NCBI GenBank assembly: GCA_036971475.1
Contig: JBAIZL010000006.1
Span: forward strand, 65,222,898 to 65,286,897
Direction of reading: 5' to 3'
Length of the DNA stretch: 64,000 bases
Source of the DNA: Prosapia bicincta
Taxonomy: Eukaryota; Arthropoda; Insecta; Hemiptera; Cercopidae
A program made the translations under genes and the position numbers. Under the pieces are notes generated by a model that did no database searches, was not told the origin of the DNA, and saw nothing but the letters and a program-made list of their open reading frames with translations. Position 1 is the first letter of the stretch, and each line of letters opens with the position of its first letter. Positions 40,411-49,592 of the stretch are shown in pieces.

Positions 40411-41999
40411 TCCGGCAACACATTACACTAGTACAAAATTTATGTGCAGCGACACGTTGTAACGTTCCCCCAGGTGTTCACGTGTCTGAACTTTCTGTGC
40501 AGCACTTCCTAACCGAGGACCTAAAATTAATGTAGTCTACTTGTTCTTTTACTTCCAAATAATTAATTATAAAACTGCTTCAACAACAACTTGAATTTCA
40601 AACTGAAATTTCCCAATGTAAACCATTTCCATGATCTTACTCCAACGATTTTCATGAACGTAATGTAAATCTTTAATTACTTACTCTAACAAAACATCTT
40701 ATGTTGTACTTAAGTAAGAAGCATTGTCAGTAAGTTTTTTTGACAGTTAATTTAAAAAGATAAGCCAAAATATGTGGAAAAAGAAATGAAATAATTAAAT
40801 TTTATACAAGTACGACGTGTTTCATAATAATCTTAGATGTGATGAAAATAATACAAAAAAAATAATAAATTTCCTTGATTAGAAAGAAACTAGTAGCCTA
40901 CCTACTATAAGAGAGTGGACCTTTTTGCCGGATAGACGTAGAAAGTAGAAAAAATATCTACCATGGGAAATGAACTTTACGTGTTAAGGTCAGTAATTAG
41001 TGTGAAATGTATGGTTTATAGGAAATTTATGAGAATCTACAGAGTGACAAATAAAGTCGAATTAGAGCCTAATCCAAAATCAATTTATGTGTTAATAAAC
41101 GCTGGTGGAATACTAATCTTATCACTGTAGTGTCAAAACTGGTTTAAAATAAACTTTAAAAATCACTGAAAGACGAGACATTCTTTAATAAAGATTGACA
41201 ATTAGTATATTTGTACCTTTAAATAATGCAATAAATCGGATGGATCTTTGCAGCTAGCTTATTACCCAACTGAATGCCATTAACTATAATCGCCACCTGG
41301 TATTAACAGCTATTTAACGATGCAAGTGATATATTGGCCCTAATAATAGCCATATGGTGGTGTCCAGCTGTTTGCTAATGTCGACACAATTCATTTTAGA
41401 ATTCAAAATCCATATTCAATATTCAAGGTAACGCTGGTAGAGAAAGAGTTAATAACAACCTAGAGTCAAGTATATAGGAGTAAAACAGTCGAAAAGCAAG
41501 AGATAAAGTTAGCACATTGCAATGATCAGCTCGGCCACGTTTTAAGGAGCTACCATCACAATACATCATATAGTGCTTTTTTTTAACAATGCGTTGGCAA
41601 GCCTAAGGAAATCAAATAATACAGTCCGTCCATGAGGTCTTATTGTTGTTCGATTCAGAGAGAGTAAGAGGTGGTTACTTGTTTAGCCACCAGACACTCT
41701 TTGTAAAACGTTATTGGTTAATGCAACTCGTGGGTACATAGCCATGTCAGTTCTGTGTGGGTACTGTCGCAATACATCATATGCTGCTGTGGGTTTAATG
41801 CTGCTAAGGTAACATTATACAACTGATTACTTAATACAATTGTTTGTGTTTACTATTATTTATTTTCTATTCTCCTTTTAATGAAGATACAATTTTATTT
41901 ATTGTATTAGGGTACGAAGACGCAAGACGGACATTCAGGACCACATATTCCGTAGTCTACTGTTCTGAGATAACTGAATAATTAAATAAACTAATCCAT
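40411..41999. other. AT-rich unassigned DNA
   Basis: Nothing gene-like was recognised. A short direct repeat containing caatacatcatat occurs at about 41558 and 41770, roughly 210 bp apart, which may be the relic of an old repeat. Confidence 0.45.
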
Positions 42000-42190
42000 C
42001 AGCATACCTTCGATAATTTATTTTTCAAATGTGTTTCAATTACAAGTCCTCATCAGTGATTATAGCAATACAACATTTAAAATATAACAAGGATTATTTA
42101 TATAGAGTTTAGATGTTGTACGCGCTGTACTTACTGATGATGAATTGTAGTTAAAGCGCGTTTGAGAAATAAATTACTGTTTATTTATTA
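42000..42190. mobile_element. Old divergent pair of hammerhead-like motifs (PLE relic)
   Basis: On the minus strand CTGATGA (complement of 42050-42056) and GAAA (complement of 42034-42037) are present, but the bases between them cannot form a good stem II. On the plus strand CTGATGA near 42149 is followed by ttaaagcgcgtttgag, where GAAA has become TAAAG and CGCG is a palindromic stem III. Similar flanks (aatttatttttcaaatg on one side, gagaaataaatt on the other) are inverted. I read an eroded head-to-head pair of a third stem III type. Confidence 0.4.
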
Positions 42191-42706
42191 GTGTTAGTTT
42201 TTCATTCTTTTACAACTTTTTGGTCACAAGTGAATCAAAAAAATTTGATATTATTAAATGCAGATCATTTTTACTGTCAGCAATACTTATTAGAAATATA
42301 TTTTACTCGATTTCCTATTTTGTAATTTAATAATTAGTAGCTAAAATTTTTACAAATGTGTTTGTTCAATTTCTCACTCACATTCTTACATTTCTAGATA
42401 TCGTTGAAATCACGTTTAACCATAATGAATGTTGAAGAGCAAGTCCGTATTAAGTAGACTTCGTGACCTAGTTGGCGTTATGCCAAAACGGCTTGTCAAA
42501 ATGACAGTTATCAGCTGATTTGGCTCAGTTCACAATGTACCAAGGTTGACGTCATATTTAGACTGAGTAGTTGTTGTAAGCATTAAAAATACTACATTAA
42601 AAACGGTTCAGTATTTCTACATTAAGTGCTCCATTTATAATAATAATGTTTTTTAATAGAAAATAAAAACTAGTTTATTAATTTGAATTCTAATAATTTT
42701 AGGTAA
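42191..42706. other. AT-rich unassigned DNA
   Basis: No gene, tandem repeat or RNA structure recognised. Confidence 0.5.
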
Positions 42707-42762
42707 TTTTAAAAACCTTATTTTTAAAATAAATAAAACCTCTAAACCACAAATAACATTTA

Positions 42763-42813
42763 TTAAAACCTTATGTACATTTCGATTGCCCAGCAATCAT
42801 CTTCAGAGGTATT
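42763..42813 (-). ncRNA. Hammerhead ribozyme motif, complete (UGUACA stem III), left arm
   Basis: Complement of TCTTCAG 42800-42806 gives CUGAAGA. Stem II GAUUGC/GCAAUC has six Watson-Crick pairs and a three-base loop. GAAA is the complement of 42780-42783, the palindromic UGUACA is 42774-42779, UA is the cleavage pair, and stem I is ACCU/AGGU (42807-42810 with 42768-42771). All core positions are intact. Confidence 0.85.
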
Positions 42814-42844
42814 TAAAAAATACAACGCTGAGTTGTATTTTTTA

Positions 42845-42893
42845 AATACCTCTGAAGATGATTGCTGGGCAATCGAAATGTACATAAGGTTTT
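42845..42893 (+). ncRNA. Hammerhead ribozyme motif, complete (UGUACA stem III), right arm
   Basis: CUGAAGA 42852-42858, stem II GAUUGC/GCAAUC, GAAA 42875-42878, palindromic UGUACA 42879-42884, UA 42885-42886 with cleavage expected after the A, and stem I ACCU (42848-42851) with AGGU (42887-42890). Identical to the left-arm motif. The six-base palindromic stem III favours dimers, as described for PLE hammerheads. Confidence 0.87.
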
Positions 42894-43280
42894 AATAAAT
42901 GTTATTTGTGGTTTAGAGGTTTTATTTATTTTAAAAATAAACATTACGCCACAGTTGCTTCATACAGTTTTAAAAACCTTATTTCAATTTATTTGCCTTA
43001 GGATTTATATTAGAATTGTTACATTAGAATTGAAATAAATTCTAATTTTCTTATAGTTTTCGGAATGTGCATCTTTTGAATAACAGCTACTCATTGTTTC
43101 ACTTGGCAAAAAACAATTAGTTACTGGTATTTTCTCAGTTGGCGCTTTTGAATATGTACATTTTTTTAATGCTGTGAATCATGAGCAAGACAGTATTGAA
43201 CAATGCATTGACCAAGTGCGAAACGCTTCTGCTGTGAAAACATCAGTAAATAGTGGTTTTTTTTCAAGTGAATTAATATA

Positions 43281-43704
43281 CAGGGTGACGCAAACGTCAC
43301 TGCACACTACAGTAAACAAAGATTGAATTTATTTTTTATTACAAAAATCTTAGTAATTTTTTATGTTCAAAGTGTTTACCGTCTTCATTAACACATCTTT
43401 CAAGTCTCTCTCGAACACTGTTACATACTCTGTGACATATCACTGTCCAACTCTTTACATGCCTCGTGTATGTAGTACTTCATCTCGTCGATGTTATGAG
43501 GCTTTCGAGGATAAACAGAATCCTTGACGACACCCCATACGTGGAGAGAGTCTTGAAAGATTTAATAGTACAGAAGAAAAACACTTTGAACATGAAAAAT
43601 AATTGTACCTTTTTTTCCAATTAAAAATAAATTTAAACAATTTAAATTAAACAAAATAAATTTCTTTGTTTACTGTAGTATCTAATGACTTTTTCGTCAC
43701 ACTT
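43281..43704. mobile_element. Tc1/mariner-type remnant made of two inverted 3' ends
   Basis: Ends: cagggtgacg at 43281 and cgtcacactt at 43695-43704, with TA on both sides (43279-43280, 43705-43706) as expected for this superfamily. Internal parts of the terminal repeats match well: actacagtaaacaaag near 43307 and its complement near 43665. On the minus strand 43350-43550 encodes a transposase C-terminal type sequence (VWGVVKDSVYPRKPHNIDEM, then EACKELDSD, then after one frameshift ERLERCVNEDGKHFEH). On the plus strand from about 43551 the same last part appears again (ERLERF, EEKHFEHEK, stop). Both ends therefore derive from the transposon 3' end, joined in inverted orientation, and the catalytic part is missing. 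Confidence 0.7.
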
Positions 43705-44760
43705 TATAAGCGACAAGTTTTCTTTTTCATTACACTTTCTGTAATGAACGCTTGGAGGAGATCATAGTTTACAAAACAACTTTCGCCAAACTACATTTTG
43801 TCTGTAGAGTAAAAAGTGTTATCAAAACTAAATAAAGTCTAACACTTTCTAAAATTATGTTTTTTTTAACCCTTGATTTTGATTTGATCTGGCTGTTACG
43901 AGAGATTAGCACATTAGCGTACAATCGGCAAGGCATAACTGAATGCTACGATTATTAAACACTACAATTACAATTGTTTAAGCTTAATATGACTGGGAGG
44001 GGGGTGTATGTAGATTAGATCAGTTAAGATCCAGTTGAAGGGTTTTGTCGATAACAAAGCACTATGTAATACGTGCGAGAGTTAGCAGAGCAACAATTAA
44101 CTTTGGGGACAATGTATTTATTTCTTTATTTAAACTCACACGAGTACAGTAGCAAGATATCTTTCTTTTTATACTTATATAGGAGACCCGTTTGGGCTAA
44201 ACTAGGAAGTTTCTTTCAGTTAAAAGCTATTTATATTTACACGCAGTTACTTTTACACTAGTACTATCCTTACTGAAACAAATTTAAATTACAACGGACC
44301 AGATGTTGATCCCCACTTATGACGGTTAGTTTGCTTCTTTTGTCTCCAACACGTTTACCTAGCTCTTCCTTCACCACTCGTTATAGAGACTCATTTCTTA
44401 GCAAATATTTACAAACATATTTTACTTTTATGTTTTTTAGGGTCATATAAAGGGGCAAGTGGTAGCCGTATAATATTCTCATAATAATACTCACTTTATT
44501 CCATTCCTAAATTGCAATTTTCTACTTAATTTTTCTTATAATTAATAAAACAGGTGATACAAAAACTCAGGTATAAAAAATTTATAAATTTTATTACACT
44601 ACCGCCTCTCTGGTGAATTTATTTGCTAAAGTTTAGTTCATATTTGGACCGAGCGGAGCGTCAAAATAGCGGGCACGGGGAATAAATCGTAGCAAATGGG
44701 CCAGAATCAGTCGAAAATCGGCCGCAGACAGGAGCCATCACTCTCGACGGGGGGGGGGGT
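43705..44760. other. Unassigned DNA; G11 run at 44749-44759
   Basis: No gene recognised up to the LINE fragment. A 62-codon open frame at 44073-44261 has no motif. The segment 44640-44760 is more GC-rich and may be the upstream, unrecognisable part of the LINE. The run of eleven G bases is unusual for this window and could hide a length error. Confidence 0.45.
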
Positions 44761-44763
44761 CTA

Positions 44764-45180
44764 TTGCATGAAGGACCTCAGTCAAGTACTTCGGCGCCTC
44801 TCTCACCTCACGTTAACTCCTTCTTTCCCAAAGGTATAGCTATCCGTTCCAAGTTATTCCCTCTCCTGTCCCGCCACAGTCCTTTAAAAGTCAAATTCCT
44901 CATCTAGCCCATGAATATCCGTCCTGTCATCACCTACTCCGCACCAGTCTTTTGGCCACTCTGCACCAAAACCTCTCAGCAACGTCTCGAAGCTTCCAAG
45001 CACGATCGCTGAGGTTCATCTCAAACTCCCCTCTCTTTCTCACCAACTACAATATCCGTCAATCCTATCATGTTTTACCCTGTCCGACTTTTCACGTTCC
45101 CTTTCTGCAAAACTCTTCGGCACAACCGAAAGCTAAAAAATACCATCAGATCCGGAACATCATCGATATGTCCGGTCCCA
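44764..45180 (+). pseudogene. Jockey-type LINE, C-terminal end of the reverse transcriptase
   Basis: The plus-strand translation carries SKLFPLLSRHSPLKVK (about 44848-44895), then after a stop NIRPVITYSAPVFW (about 44912-44953), then, across a frameshift, FISNSPLFLTNYNIRQ and LPCPTFHVPFLQNSSA (about 45015-45125). In Jockey-clade and related LINEs the RT thumb region reads in the style 'lyPLL.rnS.l..k..lyk..iRPvltYaaPvW', followed by 'lr.i.naP.yvrn..ih.dL.lPtl.efi'. The order and spacing fit. At least one stop and two frameshifts are present, so it is dead. The upstream RT and endonuclease are absent, consistent with 5' truncation. Confidence 0.7.
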
Positions 45181-46611
45181 CTCCCATCTTCTTCCTCCAT
45201 TCTAAAATCCTCCTGGACCCCTCATAACACTATTTTTCACGCCCCCGGCGATCTTTTTGCTTTCACCCACTCTACCTAAGAAATTATTACACATTACTAC
45301 ACTCTTATGTAACAACATCCGTATTACAAACATGTTTATAGCATGTGCGAAAATAAGAATATGTTACTCAAAAAAACGTTAGTCAGCCAGACCCAAATTT
45401 AATAAATAAACGTTGTCCCCCAGCATATAAACCGCATTCCGTCCCACCTAGTAAAACGTCCTGCCATGCAGAAACCCCTCCTCAGATCCAGACCTAACCA
45501 AAAGCCCGGATCTCAAATTTCTACCTGCAGACAGTGTCGCGTGACAGACGCTTCAAAACTTCGGGGCCACCAAACCCCTCCTTCTCTGACTGACTGACTA
45601 ACTGAGAATCAGTCGATTGACGGGTTAATCGAATTTAATAGCATAGGAATGGTAACAAATATACCAATAAACATATATTTTATCAACATTCCTAATCAGT
45701 GATGCTTTACATTTTATCCAGTAATATTTAACGAACTTATGTGAATATGTAGAATAGACATTTATTTAGAAAATACTATAAAACAACCAGTAATGCAGTT
45801 AGGATGTGCTTATTGGAGGTTTTATAATTGGTGTAAGCGTTCATTCCACATAATGATACCATCCCAGCAGACATGGTCTCTCCGTTACAACAAGCAACCA
45901 TTAAAATTTATTGCAGCGGAAAATAATTTGTATTCACGTAAATGTAGGAATGTACCGTTGAGTCGTGTTTGCAGGCTATACCATGTAAAGTGTTCGTTGA
46001 CAGACAATGACGTAAATGAAACATATTAAACGTGCACATTTATTTATGTTTTCAACACATATACTTCAAAATCCTTCAAATTAAGTATTAATTAAAGGTT
46101 GCATTTATCTTGCCTACGGCTGCATATACCAAGTGCTTCTAAGCGATTACATTTATTTATAACTCTTTTCAGTTCACTGAATTGCTATTTGTAATGTGCA
46201 GCTGATTTATAAACAAGTAATATAATGACGCATTTTGTCAAGTAAATTCCTATATAGGTCAACAAAGACAAATTTAATTTCAGTTACTTTTTATTATATA
46301 ATCACAATTATATAAATATAGTAATATGACCTACGCGTTAAAACACCTGTTCTAACACCTAACCTATAACATAAAATCAGCTGTCTTATGAAATCATATG
46401 CTATCACTTAAGCCAAATGGGTTGAAATAACTATATTGTATATTTTGCCCCCTTTGTGAAGTTTTCTCCGATATAAAAATAAAATTAATTACTTAAATTT
46501 AATTAATGAATTATTATTTGCAAAAACTGTATTGACAAGTGTCATCCATCACAAATTTCAAAACAATCATTTGAGTATAGAGTATTTTATAACTGATTGA
46601 AAATTTTAACA

Positions 46612-46613
<2 letters not shown>
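45181..46613. other. Unassigned; C-rich stretch 45410-45580
   Basis: The first 100 bases may be LINE 3' sequence. The C-rich stretch 45410-45580 is unlike its AT-rich surroundings and could be further LINE or other transposon sequence, but no motif was recognised. The 78-codon open frame at 45793-46029 has no known motif. The remainder is AT-rich. Confidence 0.4.

Positions 46614-46660
<47 letters not shown>
46614..46660. repeat. (TA)n microsatellite
   Basis: Pure TA tract immediately left of the inverted-repeat element starting at 46661. Confidence 0.92.
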
Positions 46661-46663
<3 letters not shown>

Positions 46664-46833
46664 TGAAATAAAATAATAGAGTAAGACTCCAATCTTACTC
46701 TAGTTACATAACTGAACAGTGATTTATAAATTTTGAAAATGCTAATAATGTAAATTAGCGAAAAGCTTCAATCAACAGTAAAATGAAGTAATAATCGTAT
46801 ATTCTTATTTATGAAAATTATTTTATTTCACCA
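46661..46833. mobile_element. Short inverted-repeat element with an eroded hammerhead
   Basis: The ends ggtgaaataaaataat (46662-46677) and attattttatttcacc (46817-46832) are inverted repeats. In between, on the plus strand, ttgaaaa (46733-46739) stands where CTGAAGA is expected, followed by a perfect six-pair stem II GCTAAT/ATTAGC, GAAA, the palindrome AGCT and TC. Two core changes make the ribozyme inactive. It is wedged between the TA tract 46614-46660 and the family A element starting at 46875. Confidence 0.55.
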
Positions 46834-46871
46834 TACATATTCAACAAGAAAAAATATTTCATCTAAGTTTT

Positions 46872-46969
<98 letters not shown>

Positions 46970-47011
46970 AAGAACACAAGTCAAAATACAAATACAAGAA
47001 CTATAATTGAA

Positions 47012-47062
47012 TTTACAATTCAAAGCTTTTCGTTGGCTAACAGTACCATCATCAGGAATATT
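47012..47062 (-). ncRNA. Hammerhead motif, core intact but stem II shortened
   Basis: On the minus strand CTGATGA (complement of 47049-47055), GAAA, AGCU, UU and GAAU are all present, but three bases are missing at the start of stem II compared with the 23358 copy, leaving only UGG/CCA to pair. Activity would be weakened or lost. Confidence 0.6.
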
Positions 47063-47084
47063 AAACAATGTTTTTGAATTGTTT

Positions 47085-47137
47085 AATATTCCTTATGATG
47101 TTGGTACTGTTAGCCAACGAAAAGCTTTGAATTGTAA
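47085..47137 (+). ncRNA. Hammerhead motif with one core substitution
   Basis: Plus-strand copy with the stem II strands GTTGG/CCAAC, GAAA, AGCT, TT and GAAT intact, but CTGATGA has become CTTATGA near 47092-47098. The invariant G is lost, so it should be inactive. Confidence 0.7.
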
Positions 47138-47517
47138 ATTCAATTATAATTCTTGTATTTGTATTTTGACTTATATTCTTTATTAATACACAAGAATACA
47201 TATTGCGATTATATATATATATATTAGTTTACATATATAGGTTACGCGTTTTATTAAGCGCAAAAGGTTTTTAAAAATGATTTTATTTTTACAAATCTTT
47301 TATTTAATTTAGAATAATTTTAAGTTGAAATTATTACAAAATTAGACTTAACAAATAACAACTGATGTACATTCAGTTGGAGTGGAGACAACTGTTCTCT
47401 TCTAAAGTTCGCTACACAATGACTTAACTATGGTCCGCAGGTGCACAATTCACATAACCTGCATCAGCAAAATTAAACATAGGTCATCCTAATAATAACA
47501 GAATACTTAGTTATATA

Positions 47518-47518
47518 A

Positions 47519-47588
<70 letters not shown>
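47518..47588. repeat. (TA)n microsatellite
   Basis: Pure TA tract of about 35 units, left of the inverted repeat 47641-47830. Confidence 0.93.
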
Positions 47589-47591
<3 letters not shown>

Positions 47592-47640
47592 TTAACTTTG
47601 CAATACTGTTTTCTTGTATTCGCTAATCACTTTCACTATA

Positions 47641-47830
47641 TTTACTTAAACAAGAATGTTACTCCGTATCTATGCGAATTAACTTTCAAAGATTGATAGT
47701 ATCTCCATTATCAAGCATCACCTACCGGGGGTTGTAGTAGACTGGGTCAGCGATGCTCTATAATGGAGATACTATCAATCTTTGAAAGTTAACTCGCATA
47801 AATACCAAGTAAGTTTCTTGTTTAAGTACA
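47641..47830. mobile_element. Inverted-repeat element of the PLE-remnant type
   Basis: Arms 47641-47711 and 47761-47830 are reverse complements with few mismatches; both include ggagatactatcaatctttg or its complement. The centre, 47712-47760, is unrelated single-copy sequence of about 50 bp. Beyond the arms the similarity continues faintly to the TA tract on the left and to a short TA stretch at about 47844 on the right. Within each arm, read outward, GAAA is followed by a GTTAAC or GTTAAT near-palindrome and TC, like a hammerhead 3' half, but the CUGANGA half is not convincing. Confidence 0.6.
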
Positions 47831-48589
47831 TAAGTGTGAAGTGATATATATATGGAGCGTATGAACTAATACAAGGATTTCAATAACGAACTAAAAGGTT
47901 CGTAGCTCGTCTTCCAGGGCTAATGAAAATCTGCATAGTAAAATTATTATAATTATATAAAATAAAAACTGAGAAAGCTGTTGAAATCTAAAAAGTCAAT
48001 CACATGTCTGCGAATTTGTTTATCGTGATCAAGTAAAGTGGTATAATTGTCTATAATTTTCTAATTAGAAGTGTGTTGGAAAGAATAGCAGGAGCTTTAA
48101 ATTACATGGCATATGTTTAGATTGTATATCCGGCTAATTATATTCAGGCGTGTATATTAGGGCTATCTCGAGGCTGTTGTTAAACGTATGATTTGGTACG
48201 GGGCGAAAACTGGGTTACGAGCCATAGATCCTGCCCCGTAGGCAACGATTCTGTCCAGTGGAAGACTCATATACGGTACTTCTGGTATATCTGACGGTTC
48301 TTTTCACTGTATCCTATTACGTTAATTAAACGCCCAATGTAAAATTATAAAGAAAATAACACTCTAGTACTTCACTACTGGTAAGTTTAACGTTCTTCAT
48401 AACCTCATGTCTAATCATTAAGCCTATCTTACTTTATCAAGGCGCAATATAATTTGGAAATATTGTTAAGGCTTAATAAATTTTCATCACGCAGTATTGA
48501 CATATATGATGTTTTTATTATCCAATATCATGTTTTTAGGGGCAATATAAATAAAATTTCTTTTTCCTAATACATCTACAGCACGCTAC
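47831..48589. other. Unassigned DNA with faint internal repeats
   Basis: No gene recognised. A motif like caaggcgcaatataatttgg recurs loosely near 48438, 48540 and 48646 (about 105 bp apart), which hints at an old tandem repeat reaching into arm B. Confidence 0.4.
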
Positions 48590-49068
48590 TGGTGTAGATG
48601 ACTGTCATCGGGGTTCTATGATTTACATTTGACTAATAAGCTTTTTCAAGGCATAATATAAAACTGAAGTGCTATAGGTACCTAATAAATCTTTAGTACA
48701 TAACTACTAACATAAATTACTTTATTTCTGGTGCCATGGTATCAATTTTTTCAAGAAATATCCCTCGATAAGGGGCATTCCAGTTTTATGTGATTATCTT
48801 GCATGTTATAACCTAATTAAAATGCCCTTCCATATTGTAATTCTTACACAAGGGGCAGAGCGTCAGCACTTCCTAATGGGCTACAAGTAATGAGTCTTCC
48901 GAATGAGACTTTTGGAGATGGACATTATTGCAACCACCCTTCATTTGCCAGGAGTCTTTTATATTACTCCTTATCCTTACCTTACAAGTGGTTGAAGATA
49001 ATAGCCTTTTTGAACTGGTGCCTTAAAACCACATAATCCGATCAAGAAAGAGAGTGAAGGAATGAGCG

Positions 49069-49080
49069 AGAGAGAGAGAT

Positions 49081-49173
<93 letters not shown>
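49069..49173. repeat. (GATA)n flanked by (GA)n
   Basis: A short GA tract, GATA units at about 49080-49117 and a long GA tract to 49173. Counterpart of the TC/CA tracts at 31549-31682 in the other arm. Confidence 0.95.
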
Positions 49174-49176
<3 letters not shown>

Positions 49177-49524
49177 AGAATAAATACATTTAGTCTTCTT
49201 TAAACTTGCATATATATTTACTCGTCTTTCTTCATGAACTTTCTAGTGTAAATTCAAACAGAAACATTACGTCACAGTCCTTGTCGAATTTATGTTGTTG
49301 ACAAGTTAATGGAGCAGAAACCCAAACAGGGATATCCCACAATGCGTGTTCTCCCTAAGGCGCTATTATATTTAGACTGACTGTACAATGGCACAGTCAG
49401 GAAACGCAGGAGTGGCTTCTGAAAATGTACTCTGAATATATAAAACAAACTGTATAGCTCGGCCCTCAGTTTAATTGCAAATTACTACTTTAAATAGTTA
49501 TAGTTTAGAATTGCTGCCGTTTTA

Positions 49525-49592
49525 CTCATTGACACTGAAGATGACTCTCATTTGAAAGTCGAAATAAAAAATTATATATTAAATGTGAGTAG
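49525..49592 (+). ncRNA. Possible hammerhead motif in an arm-B-specific insertion
   Basis: CTGAAGA at 49535-49541, stem II GACTCTC/GAAAGTC (49543-49549 with 49554-49560, one mismatch), then GAAA at 49561-49564. Stem III and the cleavage site are unclear because the following bases are A/T only. A stem I of seven pairs (ACTC and ACA before the core, TGTGAGT after it) is possible with a bulge. The surrounding 250 bp are missing from arm A, as expected of an insertion. Confidence 0.35.

Larger units (their letters stand above)
42707..42984. mobile_element. Near-perfect inverted repeat with two complete hammerheads and target-site duplication
   Basis: Arms 42718-42826 and 42832-42940 are near-perfect reverse complements around a five-base loop (gctga, 42827-42831). 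The insertion is bounded by a direct 17-base repeat, ttttaaaaaccttattt, at 42707-42723 and 42968-42984, the expected mark of insertion. Between the right arm and the right repeat is a short tail (about 42941-42967). No coding sequence is present. Each arm has a complete outward-pointing hammerhead. Unlike the other copies there are no TA tracts at the ends, and the arms have hardly diverged, so the copy is young or its arms have been kept alike by conversion. Confidence 0.85.
46875..47225. mobile_element. Divergent inverted-repeat PLE remnant, family A copy 3
   Basis: Outer tracts: (TA)n 46875-46931 then (GT)n 46932-46966 on the left, (TA)n 47210-47225 on the right. The arms at about 46967-47060 and 47075-47185 are reverse complements (acaagaactataattgaatt against its complement). 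The right side ends in the family tail attgcg. Both arms hold outward hammerheads, each damaged differently from the copy at 23206. Confidence 0.8.

Noticed and set aside
45690..45720. CTGATTAGGAATGTTG on the minus strand as a hammerhead core
   Set aside because: Core altered (CUGAUUA), and no GAAA at the right distance.
46110..46150. gcctacggctgcatatacc resembles the start of 5S rRNA
   Set aside because: Similarity covers about 15-20 bases only and the internal control region does not follow.
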